This document shows, piece after piece, positions 38,451 to 47,142 of a stretch of 64,000 nucleotides of DNA. Source of the DNA: Streptomyces liangshanensis (lineage in GTDB: Bacteria; Actinomycetota; Actinomycetes; Streptomycetales; Streptomycetaceae); the NCBI RefSeq assembly GCF_011694815.1, contig NZ_CP050177.1, positions 5,992,001-6,056,000 of the forward strand. The letters run 5' to 3'. Below the pieces are notes generated by a model. The model saw only the letters and a program-made list of their open reading frames with translations, was not told the origin of the DNA and ran no database searches. The translations under genes were made by a program, and so were the position numbers. Every line of letters begins with the position of its first letter. The stretch's first letter is position 1.

Positions 38451-38773
38451 CTCCGCCAGGGGGTGGCGCCGGGGGCGATCACGTCGTTCAGCGTGGTGGC
38501 GATGTACTGGGCGTACTTCCCCGAGCAGTCCGGGGTCCGGTACATCTTCATGTCGACCAGGGTGCGGTTCGTGAGGTCGACGGCGCCGCCGGGCACGAGC
38601 CGGTGGCAGCCGGTGACGCGGGGGTTCGACTCCTGGACCTCGCGCTTGTTCCCGGACTCGTACACGATCGTGCCCACCGAGGTCCGGCCGAGGCCGGAGC
38701 AGCCGGCGACGGCGAAGGTCAGGAGCACTGCCCCGGCGGCGATGCCGAGGCGCCGGTGGTCGGTCACGGACAT
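38432..38773 (-). CDS. Small lipoprotein of unknown function
   Basis: 113 aa. Signal peptide and lipobox AVAGC (Cys about 24) give a membrane-anchored protein. The mature part contains two further Cys and the segment DLTNRTLVDMKMYRTPDCSGKY, which suggests a small extracytoplasmic beta domain, but I do not recognise a named family. ATG 38773 has GAGGA upstream. It converges with the DoxX gene and overlaps it by 19 bp at the 3' ends, so the two transcripts are antisense to each other there. Confidence 0.8.
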   Translation of the reverse strand: MSVTDHRRLGIAAGAVLLTFAVAGCSGLGRTSVGTIVYESGNKREVQESNPRVTGCHRLVPGGAVDLTNRTLVDMKMYRTPDCSGKYAQYIATTLNDVIAPGATPWRSYRFVH

Positions 38774-38820
38774 GGGGCCGTCCTCGTCTGTGGATGGGTG
38801 GACCGGACGGGCCCGCCCGG

Positions 38821-38883
38821 CTCGGTGGGTCTGGTGGGCTCGATGGGCTCGGTGGGTTCCGTGGGCCTCGTGGGCCCGGTGGG
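38821..38883. repeat. Degenerate 9-bp tandem repeat (seven units)
   Basis: Seven consecutive 9-mers of the form NNCGGTGGG (CTCGGTGGG, TCTGGTGGG, CTCGATGGG, CTCGGTGGG, TTCCGTGGG, CCTCGTGGG, CCCGGTGGG). It lies in the gap between the lipoprotein start and the carboxylesterase start. All six frames stay open through it, but none has a start and ribosome-binding site. Confidence 0.8.
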
Positions 38884-39052
38884 TCGGTACGGGGCGTCGG
38901 GCAGGTGCTCGCCACACTGCCGGATCCGGCGGGGAGCGGCACCAGATGTGCGGCCGGCCGGGCTACGGACCGACCGGGGCGGCGGCGGAACCGGGGGACA
39001 CCGGGCGGCGCTCCCGGGGCTCCCGCGGGCGCCGCCGGGGTACATCTCGCGT

Positions 39053-40555
39053 ATGGAACCGCAGTGCACGACCCGTCAGGGGCAGGTCCGAGGCCGTGAG
39101 TCCGCCACCACGGGTGTGACGTCGTTCCTCGGCATCCCGTACGCGACCGCGCCCCGGTTCGGCGCGCCCGTGGCCGTCGAGCCGTGGGAGGGCGTGCGCC
39201 CCGCCGTCGCGTACGGCCCGACCGCCCCGAAGGCGCCCTACGCACCGCCCCTCGACGCACTCGTCCCGGAGAACGTCATCCCGGGCGAGCCGGGGGAGTC
39301 GTGCCTCAACCTGAACGTCTGGACCCCCTCTCGCGGGCCCGGCGCGCGGCTCCCGGTCATGGTGTGGGTGCACGGAGGCGCGTTCGCCAACGGGTCCGGT
39401 TCCACCTCCGCGTACGACGGGACGGCCTTCGCCCGGGACGGCGTGGTGTGCGTGACCTTCAACTACCGCCTCGGGGCGGAAGGTTTCTGCCACCTGGACG
39501 GCGTACCGGACAACCGGGGCCTCCTCGACCAGATCGCGGCCCTGGAGTGGGTACGGGACAACATCGCCTCCTTCGGAGGTGACCCCGACCGGGTCACGGT
39601 CTTCGGCGAGTCGGCCGGGGCCATGAGCATCGGCGTGCTGCTCGGGATGGACCGCGCCAAGGGGCTCTTCCGGCGGGCGATCCTCCAGAGCGGCGGCGCC
39701 CACCACTTCCTCACCCCGGCCTCCGCGCGGCTGGTCACGGCCCGCCTGGCGGAGAAACTGGGCGTCGCCCCCACCGCGGAGGCCCTCGCCGGGGTGCCCG
39801 CCGGCCTGCTGCTCCCCGCGCAGACCGAGCTGCGCGCCGAGATCGTGGCCCGGCCCGACCCCTCCCTGTGGGGCGAGGCCGCCGTCAACCTGATGCCGTT
39901 CGAGCCGGTGCGGCCCCGGCTGATCCTGCCCGGGCCCGACCGCGGGGTCGACCTGCTCGTCGGCAGCAACCGGGAGGAGTACCGGCTGTTCCTCGTGCCG
40001 TCGGGACGGCTGGACCTGCTGACCTGGGACAGGCTGCGCGCGACCGCGCGCGCGTACGGCCTCGATCCGGGGCCCGCGCTGGCCCGGTACGGGGAGGCGC
40101 GGCCCGGGGCGGGCGCCGGCGAGCTGTACGACGCGCTCGTGACGGACTGGTTTTACCGGATCCCGGCGATCCGGCTCGCCGAGGCGGTCCCCGGCTCGTA
40201 CGTGTACGAGTTCGCGTGGCGCTCCCCGCGCTTCGGCGGCCGGCTGGGCGCGTGCCACTCCGCCGAGCTGGGGTTCGTGTTCGACCGGCTGCGCGACCCG
40301 GTGTACGCCCCGATGCTGGGCGAGGACGCGCCGCAGGGCGTCGCCGACGCGATGCACGGGGCGTGGGTGGAGTTCGCGAGGACGGGCGATCCGGGCTGGC
40401 GGGCGTACGACCGGGACACGCGGACGACGATGGTGTTCGGGGCGGGGGCGGGGGCGGGGGCCGGGAGCGGGGACGGGGCCGCGGGCGCGACGGTCGCCGA
40501 GGCCGTCGCGGATCCGGGGGCGGCGACCAGGGCGGTCTGGGAGGGGCTGCGCTGA
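39053..40555 (+). CDS. Type B carboxylesterase
   Basis: Alpha/beta-hydrolase, 500 aa, of the carboxylesterase/para-nitrobenzyl esterase family. The oxyanion loop is MVWVHGGAFANGSGS, the nucleophile Ser187 in FGESAGAMS, the acidic residue in LVGSNREEYRLF and the His in GACHSAELGFVF. There is no signal peptide, so it acts in the cytoplasm on ester substrates that cannot be named. A Gly/Ala-rich stretch (FGAGAGAGAGSGDG) near the C-terminus looks like a simple-repeat expansion. ATG 39053 begins the domain; the frame is open far upstream across the tandem repeat and should not be used. Confidence 0.9.
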   Translation: MEPQCTTRQGQVRGRESATTGVTSFLGIPYATAPRFGAPVAVEPWEGVRPAVAYGPTAPKAPYAPPLDALVPENVIPGEPGESCLNLNVWTPSRGPGARLPVMVWVHGGAFANGSGSTSAYDGTAFARDGVVCVTFNYRLGAEGFCHLDGVPDNRGLLDQIAALEWVRDNIASFGGDPDRVTVFGESAGAMSIGVLLGMDRAKGLFRRAILQSGGAHHFLTPASARLVTARLAEKLGVAPTAEALAGVPAGLLLPAQTELRAEIVARPDPSLWGEAAVNLMPFEPVRPRLILPGPDRGVDLLVGSNREEYRLFLVPSGRLDLLTWDRLRATARAYGLDPGPALARYGEARPGAGAGELYDALVTDWFYRIPAIRLAEAVPGSYVYEFAWRSPRFGGRLGACHSAELGFVFDRLRDPVYAPMLGEDAPQGVADAMHGAWVEFARTGDPGWRAYDRDTRTTMVFGAGAGAGAGSGDGAAGATVAEAVADPGAATRAVWEGLR

Positions 40556-40596
40556 CCTGCGAGGACGCCGGTCCGGGGCCGGTTGTCGGACCGTGA

Positions 40597-40618
40597 TGTC
40601 AGACCCCCCGCCTAGACT
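40597..40618 (+). promoter_or_regulatory. Possible damage-type promoter of the SNF2/SWIM operon
   Basis: TGTCAGAC, 8-nt spacer, TAGACT (40613-40618). The spacing and -10 fit the RecA-NDp pattern; the last two bases of the upstream box (AC instead of TG) do not. Confidence 0.4.
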
Positions 40619-40670
40619 CGCAGTCAGTCGGATCCCGGGGTGGATCCTGGGGTGGGAGGGAGGTGGCGTC

Positions 40671-43600
40671 ATGGAGCGAATCACGCATACCGCCGTGCGG
40701 CCGTCGTCCCGCGCGCCCCTGCCGGGCGGGACTGCCGGCGCCCCGTCCGGTGCCGTGTCCGGCCCGCCGTCCGTCCTGTCGTCCGGCGTCCTGTCCTCGT
40801 CCGTGCCGCCCGGTCTCACGCGTTGCGCGGCCGTCTTCCTGCCCGCCGGGCTGCCCCGCGAGGGACGCGTCGCCTTCTGGGCCCCGGAGGGGGACCTGCC
40901 CGCCTGGCCGGACGAGGACGGGACTCCGCCGGGCCCCGCTGGCGGGACCGGCGCCGCGCGGGGGCGGGCGCGTGGTGACGAGATCACGGGCCGGGCGGAG
41001 CGCGGCGAGATCACGGTCGTCCGGCGCGGGGAGGACGGTCGGATCGACGCGCGTCCGGTGCCCGCCCTGGTGATGCCCGTCGCCGACGCCGTCCCGCTGC
41101 TGGCCCGCGCCCGGCGGGACAGGTCCGCGCATCCCGCCTCGGCGTGCTGGGGGGCCGCCGCGCTGCACGCGCTCCAGCTGGCCGCGCGCGGCAGGCTGCT
41201 GCCCGGGCTCACCGCCTCCGACCACGACGCCTGGCGGGCGGGCCCGCTCGACGCGGACGACATCGCGCAGCTGAGGGCGATCGCCGCCGCGATGCCTCCG
41301 GAGGCGTACGCGGTACCGGTCGCGGACCCGGAGCCGGGGACGGGCCAGGAGGAGCGGGTGACCGGTCCGGGCGCCGACCCGCGCGGGCTCAGCCTGCCGG
41401 ACCCCGAGGCGCTGGTACGGGCGTTCCTGGACGCCGTGGCGGACGCCCTGCCCCGTACGCCCGCCGCGGCGTTCGCCGCCGGGAAGCCCTTCGCCGCCCG
41501 GGCCGCCCAGCATCTGCCGGGCGCCCGGACATGGGCCGCCGAGGCAGCGGCCGGCATGGACGCGGGCGTACGGGTGTCGCTGCGCCTCGACCTGTCCGCG
41601 TACGACCTCTTCGACACGACCGGAGCGGGCGAGGAGGCGGCGGACACCGCCGCCTCCCGGCCCGGCGGCCCCCTGACACCGCGCCGCGCCGACGCCGGCA
41701 CCGGCGCCGACCCGATCACGCGCCGCGCCGGCGCCGCCCTCGTCCAGGTCCACAGCCTCGCCGACCCCACCCTCGTCCTGGACGCCGGCCGCCTGTGGGC
41801 GGGCGACGGGGACGCGAGCTTCGGCCCCCGGGCCCGGGTCGACGCGATGCTCGCCCTGCGCCGCGCCGCACGCGTCTGGACCCCCCTCGGACGGCTGCTG
41901 GAGCGCGACGTCCCCGACGCGCTGTCGCTCTCCGAGGACGAGCTGTACGACCTGCTCGGCCCCGCCGCCGCCCGCCTCGCCGCGGCCGGGGTCGCCGTGC
42001 ACTGGCCCCGGGAGCTGGTGCGCTCGCTCACCGCGTCGGCGGTGGTCCGCGCCGCCCCCGGGTCCGCCACCGACGGCACCCCGTTCTTCGACAGCGCGGA
42101 GCTGCTCAAGTTCAACTGGCAGGTGGCGCTCGACGGCGATGCCCTCACCGAGCGGGAGATGGACGCGCTCGCCGAGTCCACCCGCCCCATCGTGCGGCTG
42201 CGCGACCAGTGGGTGGTCGTCGACCCCGCCCTCGTCCGCAAGGCACGCAAGCGGGAGCTGGGCCTCCTGGAGCCCGTCGACGCCCTCGCGATCGCCCTCA
42301 CCGGCACGGCGGAGGTCGACGGCGAGACGGTGGCGGCCGTCCCGACGGGCGCCCTGGCCGTGCTGCGCGACCGGCTCGTCGCGGGCCCGAAGGCCGTGCC
42401 CCAGCCGCCCGCCCTCACCGCCACGCTGCGCGACTACCAACTGCGCGGCCTCGCCTGGCTGGACCTGATGACCTCGCTCGGCCTCGGCGGCTGCCTCGCC
42501 GACGACATGGGCCTCGGCAAGACCATCACCGTCATCGCCCTGCACCTGCACCGGGCGCACCCGGCGCCGACCCTGGTCGTCTGCCCGGCCTCGCTCCTCG
42601 GCAACTGGCAGCGGGAGATCACCCGCTTCGCCCCCGGCGTGGCCGTGCACCGCTTCCACGGCGCGGGACGCTCCCTGGACGAGGCGGGCGACGGCTTCGT
42701 CCTCACCACCTACGGCACGATGCGCTCCAGCGCCGCCGAACTGGCCGCCCACGACTGGGGGATGGTCGTCGCCGACGAGGCCCAGCACGTCAAGAACCCG
42801 TTCTCCTCCACGGCCAAGGCCCTGCGCACGATCCCCTCGCCCGCCAGGATCGCGCTCACCGGCACCCCCGTGGAGAACAACCTGTCCGAGCTGTGGGCGC
42901 TCCTCGACTGGACCACCCCCGGCCTGCTCGGCCCGCTCAAGGCCTTCCGCTCCCGCCACGCCCGCATCGTGGAGAACGTGGAGAACGCGCGCGCGGCCGA
43001 CGTCAAGGACGCCGACAACGAACAGGCCGTGGAGCGGCTGGCCCGCCTCGTGCGCCCGTTCCTGCTCCGGAGGAAGAAGTCCGACCCCGGCATCGTGCCC
43101 GAGCTGCCGCCCAAGACCGAGAGCGACCACCCCGTCGCCCTCACCCGCGAACAGGCCTCCCTGTACGAGGCGGTCGTCCGCGAGACGATGGCCGCCATCG
43201 AGGCCGCCGAGGGCATCGCCCGCCGCGGCCTCGTCATGAAGCTGCTCACCGCGCTCAAGCAGATCTGCAACCACCCCGCGCAGTATCTGAAGGAGGACAC
43301 CGCCCGGCTGACGGGCCGCTCCGGCAAGCTCGCCCTCCTGGACGAGCTGCTCGACACGATCCTCGCGGAGGACGGCTCCGTCCTGGTCTTCACCCAGTAC
43401 GTGAGCATGGCGCGGCTGCTCTCCGCGCACCTCGCCTCCCGCGCGATCCCCTCCCAACTGCTCAACGGCGGCACGCCGGTGGCGGAGCGCGAGCGCATGG
43501 TCGACCGGTTCCAGTCCGGCGAGACCCCGGTCTTCGTCCTCTCCCTCAAGGCCGCGGGCACCGGCCTCAACCTCACCCGCGCCGGCCATGTCGTCCACTT

Positions 43601-43844
43601 CGACCGCTGGTGGAACCCGGCGGTGGAGGAGCAGGCCACGGACCGCGCGTACCGCATCGGCCAGACCCAGCACGTCCAGGTCCACCGGCTCATCGCGGAA
43701 GGCACGGTCGAGGACCGGATCGCCGAGATGCTCCAGGCCAAGCGCGCCCTCGCGGACGCGGTCCTCGGCTCGGGCGAGGCGGCCCTGACCGAGCTGACCG
43801 ACCGGGAGCTGGCCGACCTGGTCTCCCTGCGGCGGCAGACATGA
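40671..43844 (+). CDS. SNF2-family DEAD/H helicase (RapA/HepA-like ATPase)
   Basis: 1057 aa. The N-terminal 500 residues are the bacterial SNF2-associated domain (FFDSAELLKFNWQVALDGDALTE). The ATPase core (about 590-1050) has motif I DDMGLGKT, Ia VVCPASLLGNW, II DEAQ (VVADEAQHVKN), III ALTGTPVENN, then V/VI SLKAAGTGLNLT and DRAYRIGQTQHVQVHRLI. It would move along DNA or remodel protein-DNA complexes. GGGAGGGAGG lies 8 nt before ATG 40671. The stop overlaps the SWIM gene start (ATGA), so the two products are probably made together and act together. Confidence 0.93.
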   Translation: MERITHTAVRPSSRAPLPGGTAGAPSGAVSGPPSVLSSGVLSSSVPPGLTRCAAVFLPAGLPREGRVAFWAPEGDLPAWPDEDGTPPGPAGGTGAARGRARGDEITGRAERGEITVVRRGEDGRIDARPVPALVMPVADAVPLLARARRDRSAHPASACWGAAALHALQLAARGRLLPGLTASDHDAWRAGPLDADDIAQLRAIAAAMPPEAYAVPVADPEPGTGQEERVTGPGADPRGLSLPDPEALVRAFLDAVADALPRTPAAAFAAGKPFAARAAQHLPGARTWAAEAAAGMDAGVRVSLRLDLSAYDLFDTTGAGEEAADTAASRPGGPLTPRRADAGTGADPITRRAGAALVQVHSLADPTLVLDAGRLWAGDGDASFGPRARVDAMLALRRAARVWTPLGRLLERDVPDALSLSEDELYDLLGPAAARLAAAGVAVHWPRELVRSLTASAVVRAAPGSATDGTPFFDSAELLKFNWQVALDGDALTEREMDALAESTRPIVRLRDQWVVVDPALVRKARKRELGLLEPVDALAIALTGTAEVDGETVAAVPTGALAVLRDRLVAGPKAVPQPPALTATLRDYQLRGLAWLDLMTSLGLGGCLADDMGLGKTITVIALHLHRAHPAPTLVVCPASLLGNWQREITRFAPGVAVHRFHGAGRSLDEAGDGFVLTTYGTMRSSAAELAAHDWGMVVADEAQHVKNPFSSTAKALRTIPSPARIALTGTPVENNLSELWALLDWTTPGLLGPLKAFRSRHARIVENVENARAADVKDADNEQAVERLARLVRPFLLRRKKSDPGIVPELPPKTESDHPVALTREQASLYEAVVRETMAAIEAAEGIARRGLVMKLLTALKQICNHPAQYLKEDTARLTGRSGKLALLDELLDTILAEDGSVLVFTQYVSMARLLSAHLASRAIPSQLLNGGTPVAERERMVDRFQSGETPVFVLSLKAAGTGLNLTRAGHVVHFDRWWNPAVEEQATDRAYRIGQTQHVQVHRLIAEGTVEDRIAEMLQAKRALADAVLGSGEAALTELTDRELADLVSLRRQT

Positions 43845-45151
43845 CGGCCCCGCGCGCCGTGCGGCAGGACGACCGCCGCCGTACGTTCCCGGCGCTGCCG
43901 CCCCGCCCCGGGAACCCGGCCGACGGCACCGGCGCACCCCGCGCGGGCGCCCCGGACGACGAGGCCGCGCGCGCCTTCGCGAGCGGGTTCGCCAGCACCT
44001 GGTGGGGCAACGCGTGGGTGGAGTCCATGGAGGACACCGCCCTCGACCCGGCCCGCCTGCGCCGCGGCCGGGTGTACGCGGGCGGCGGCCACGTCGACGC
44101 GATCACCGTCACCCCGGGCCGCGTCACCGCCTACGTACGCGGCTCCAGGCCCCGGCCGTACCGCACGGAGATCCGCCTGCGCACCCTGGACGACGGGGAC
44201 TGGGAGGACCTCCTCGACGCGGCGGCGGCCCGCCCCGACCACATCGCGGCCCTCCTCGACAAGGAGATGCCGCACGCCCTCGCCGCCACCGCGGACCTGC
44301 TCCCCGCCGGCGGCGACCTCACCCCGGACTGCTCCTGCCCCGACGACGGCTACCCGTGCAAGCACGCGGCCGCCCTCTGCTACCAGACGGCCCGGCTCCT
44401 GGACAAGGACCCCTTCGTCCTGTTCCTGATGCGCGGGCGCGGCGAGCTGGAGGTCCTGGCCGACCTGACGCGCCGCAACGCGACCCGCTCGGTCGTCGAG
44501 CGGACCGCCGCGCCGCCGCCCATGCCCACGGTCCCGGCGGCCACCGCCCTGGCCCCCCGCACGCTGCCCGCGCTCCCGCCGCCCTTCCGCACCCCGGACC
44601 GCCCCGGCCGCCCGCCCGCCTACCCGCAGGCCCCCGGCGCCCCCGACCCGCTCGCGCTCGACCTCCTCGCCTCGGAGGCGGCGGCCCGCGCGCACACGTT
44701 CCTGACCACCGGCCTCGACCCGGTCGGCGCGCTCACCCCCTGGCAGGACGCGGTACGGCTGGCCGCCGCGCACCCCGGCTCCGGACTGACCGCCTCCTCC
44801 CGCGCCCTCTACCGCGACCTCGGCGCCGGCACGGACCACACCCCCACCGACCTCGCCCGCGCCGTCGCGGCCTGGCGGCAGGGCGGCCTCGCGGGCCTCG
44901 CCGCCCTCGAAGAGGCCTGGGACCCCCCGGCCGGCCCCTTCGACCGCGCCCGCCCGGCCCTCGCCGCCGCCGACCACCCCCACTTCCGCCCCTGGCGCAA
45001 CCGCCTCTCCACCCCGGTCCTCCAACTCCGCTTCGGCCGCGACGGCCTCTGGTACGGCTACGAGTCGGACCGCGACCGCGAGGACTGGTGGCCCCGAGGC
45101 ACCCCCGACACCGACCCGGTCGGCGCCCTCACCGCCCTCCTCGGCCGGTGA
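43841..45151 (+). CDS. SWIM zinc-finger protein
   Basis: 436 aa. The SWIM zinc motif CxCx(n)CxH is clear at CSCPDDGYPCKHAAAL (about residues 166-181). The N-terminal part (ASGFASTWWGNAWVESMED, GRVYAGGGHVDAITVTPGRV) is shared by bacterial SWIM partners of SNF2 ATPases. SWIM domains bind DNA or proteins; here the coupled SNF2 gene suggests a two-subunit remodelling unit, function unproven. Its start overlaps the helicase stop by four bases. Confidence 0.9.
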   Translation: MTAPRAVRQDDRRRTFPALPPRPGNPADGTGAPRAGAPDDEAARAFASGFASTWWGNAWVESMEDTALDPARLRRGRVYAGGGHVDAITVTPGRVTAYVRGSRPRPYRTEIRLRTLDDGDWEDLLDAAAARPDHIAALLDKEMPHALAATADLLPAGGDLTPDCSCPDDGYPCKHAAALCYQTARLLDKDPFVLFLMRGRGELEVLADLTRRNATRSVVERTAAPPPMPTVPAATALAPRTLPALPPPFRTPDRPGRPPAYPQAPGAPDPLALDLLASEAAARAHTFLTTGLDPVGALTPWQDAVRLAAAHPGSGLTASSRALYRDLGAGTDHTPTDLARAVAAWRQGGLAGLAALEEAWDPPAGPFDRARPALAAADHPHFRPWRNRLSTPVLQLRFGRDGLWYGYESDRDREDWWPRGTPDTDPVGALTALLGR

Positions 45152-45218
45152 CAGACGGCGGTCCCTCCGGGCCGCCCACCCGCCGGGACTGGCGTCCTCG
45201 CCGCCCCGCCCACCTGTC

Positions 45219-45224
45219 TACGCT
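45219..45224 (+). promoter_or_regulatory. -10 element of a probable leaderless P450 promoter
   Basis: TACGCT ends 6 nt before the P450 ATG; no ribosome-binding site is visible. Confidence 0.45.
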
Positions 45225-45230
45225 GGTCCC

Positions 45231-46466
45231 ATGGCACCTTCGACCCCCGGCCCGTCCCCCGCGCCGGGCACTCCCGGCACCCCCGCGCCCGGCGACCTCA
45301 CGAGCGAGCTGCTGGCCGACCCGTACGAGGTCTACGCCCGGCTGCGCGAGACCGCGCCCGTGCGGCGGATCACCGGGTCCGACGGGACGTCCGCGTGGCT
45401 CGTGACCCGCTACGACGACGTGCGGCGGGCGCTTGCCGACCCCCGGCTGTCCCTCGACAAGCGGCACGCCCTGCCGGGCAACTACAAGGGCTTCTCCCTG
45501 CCGCCGGCGCTCGACGCGAACCTGCTCAACATGGACCCGCCGGACCACACGCGGATCCGGCGCTTCGTCGTCCAGGCGTTCACCGCCCGGCGCACCGAGA
45601 GGCTCAGGGAGCCCATCCGCCGCACCGCCGACGAACTGCTCGACGCGATGGCCCCGGCGGGCCGCGCCGACCTGGTCGCCGCCTACGCGGCCCCGCTGCC
45701 CATCGCCGTCATCTGCGAGCTGCTGGGCGTACCGCCGGAGGACCGGCGCGACTTCCGGGAGTGGACCGACGACCTGATCACCCCGGACCCCGCGCGTCCC
45801 GAGGGGATGAAGAACGCGGTCCGCGCCCTGCTGGCGTTCTTCACCGGCCTGGTCGACCGCAAGCGGGCCGAGCCCGCCGACGACCTGCTGTCCGCGCTGA
45901 CCGCCGCCCGGGACGAGTCCGACGACCGGCTGAGCGAGGACGAGTTGGTGTCCCTCGCCTTCCTCATCCTCTTCGCGGGCTACGAGAACGTCATCCAGCT
46001 CATCGGGACCGCGACCCTCGCCCTCCTGCGCGACCCGGCCCAACTCGCCGCGCTGCGCGCCGAACCGGCCAGGACCACCGCGGCGGTCGAGGAGTTCCTC
46101 CGGTACGACAGCCCCGCGCTGACGGCCCTGCGCCGCTTCCCGGTGGAGGACGTGACCATCGGCGGGGTGACCGTACCGGCGGGGGAGACCGTGCTGCTCT
46201 CCCTCGGCTCCGCCAACCGCGACCCGCGGCGCTTCCCGGACGCCGACCGCCTGGTCCTGGACCGCGACACGGCGGGTCACCTGGCCCTCGGCCACGGCAT
46301 CCACTACTGCCTGGGCGCCCCGCTGGCCCGCCTGGAGACCGAGATCGCCCTCACGGCCCTGCTGGAGCGCTTCCCCCGCCTCACCCTGGACGCCCCGCCC
46401 GAAACCCTGCGCTGGCGCCCCTCCACCCGCGCCCGCGGCCTGCGGGAGCTGCCCGTACGGTTCTGA
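45231..46466 (+). CDS. Cytochrome P450 with unusual I-helix
   Basis: 411 aa bacterial class I P450. The heme loop GHGIHYCLGAPLARLE places the thiolate ligand at Cys360; the K-helix ExxR is EEFLR and the PERF-like region NRDPRRFPDADRL is normal. The I-helix reads FAGYENVIQ: the conserved acid is Glu252, but the following Thr used for O2 activation is Asn253. P450cin also has Asn there, so activity is still likely with altered proton delivery. Pro/Gly-rich first 20 residues are disordered. No ferredoxin or biosynthetic genes are adjacent, so the substrate is unknown. Confidence 0.93.
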   Translation: MAPSTPGPSPAPGTPGTPAPGDLTSELLADPYEVYARLRETAPVRRITGSDGTSAWLVTRYDDVRRALADPRLSLDKRHALPGNYKGFSLPPALDANLLNMDPPDHTRIRRFVVQAFTARRTERLREPIRRTADELLDAMAPAGRADLVAAYAAPLPIAVICELLGVPPEDRRDFREWTDDLITPDPARPEGMKNAVRALLAFFTGLVDRKRAEPADDLLSALTAARDESDDRLSEDELVSLAFLILFAGYENVIQLIGTATLALLRDPAQLAALRAEPARTTAAVEEFLRYDSPALTALRRFPVEDVTIGGVTVPAGETVLLSLGSANRDPRRFPDADRLVLDRDTAGHLALGHGIHYCLGAPLARLETEIALTALLERFPRLTLDAPPETLRWRPSTRARGLRELPVRF

Positions 46467-46526
46467 ACCCGGAACGGACCGCGGGGGGCGTCGCGGGTCC
46501 GGCGGATCGCGGGCCGGTACGCCTTC

Positions 46527-46967
46527 TCAGTTCAGTTCCTGGGCCAGTCCCACGATGACGCCCTCCGGGCCGCGGAGGTAGCAGAGCAGGACGCTGTCCT
46601 CGAACCGGGCGATCTCGCCGACGAGTTCGGCGCCGTGAGGACGCAGGCGGGCGACGGTGTCCTCCAGGTCGTCGACGGCGAACATGACGCGGTGCGTGCC
46701 CAGGATGTTGTGCGGCCGGTCGCGCGGTCCTGGGTCGATCGCCGCGGGGCTCAGGTACTTCGCCAGTTCGAGCCGGCCGTGACCGTCCGGGGTCCTGACC
46801 ATCACGATGTCGCAGCGCACGCCCTTGAGCCCGGTGCACCCGTCGGCGACAGGGCCCTCGACCCGCGCCCGGCCCTCCACCTCCATGCCGAGCTCCACGA
46901 AGAACGCGACGGCGGCGTCCATGTCCTCGACGACGATGCCGACGTTGTCCATCCGCTGAATCGCCAT
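46527..46967 (-). CDS. VOC-superfamily (glyoxalase-like) protein
   Basis: 146 aa, one or two beta-alpha-beta-beta-beta units of the vicinal-oxygen-chelate fold: RMDNVGIVVEDMDAAVAFFVELGMEVEG at the start and HRVMFAVDDLEDTVARLRPHG in the second half, ending LCYLRGPEGVIVGLAQEL with the metal-ligand Glu. The family includes glyoxalases, dioxygenases and fosfomycin/bleomycin resistance proteins; the specific activity is not evident. ATG 46967 has AAGGAGAG 7 nt upstream; the upstream extension of the frame is not real. Confidence 0.87.
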   Translation of the reverse strand: MAIQRMDNVGIVVEDMDAAVAFFVELGMEVEGRARVEGPVADGCTGLKGVRCDIVMVRTPDGHGRLELAKYLSPAAIDPGPRDRPHNILGTHRVMFAVDDLEDTVARLRPHGAELVGEIARFEDSVLLCYLRGPEGVIVGLAQELN

Positions 46968-47129
46968 GCTGCTCTCTCCTTCTTCCTCGCGCGGCCGGTG
47001 GTGGCCGCGGACGCACCGGGGACGGAGCCGGTGGCCCGTTCTCGACATCCTCGGCCACCGGATCCCGGAAAGTTCGGAGGCAAGGTACGCGGCGCCGAAT
47101 AATCGTTCGATGGGACGCCGACTTGTCGC

Positions 47130-47135
47130 TAGTGT
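47130..47135 (+). promoter_or_regulatory. -10 element of a probable leaderless promoter
   Basis: TAGTGT ends 7 nt before the GTG at 47143, with TTCGAT 18 nt upstream as a poor -35. There is no ribosome-binding site. Confidence 0.45.
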
Positions 47136-47142
47136 CTCGGTC

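Noticed and set aside
37925..39052. Upstream extension of the carboxylesterase frame
   Set aside because: Covers DoxX and the lipoprotein gene in another frame with Arg/Gly-rich nonsense; homology begins at 39053.
38794..39099. Collagen-like Gly-X-Y open frame on the plus strand
   Set aside because: Arises from the 9-bp repeat; no start signal, and it overlaps the start of the carboxylesterase.
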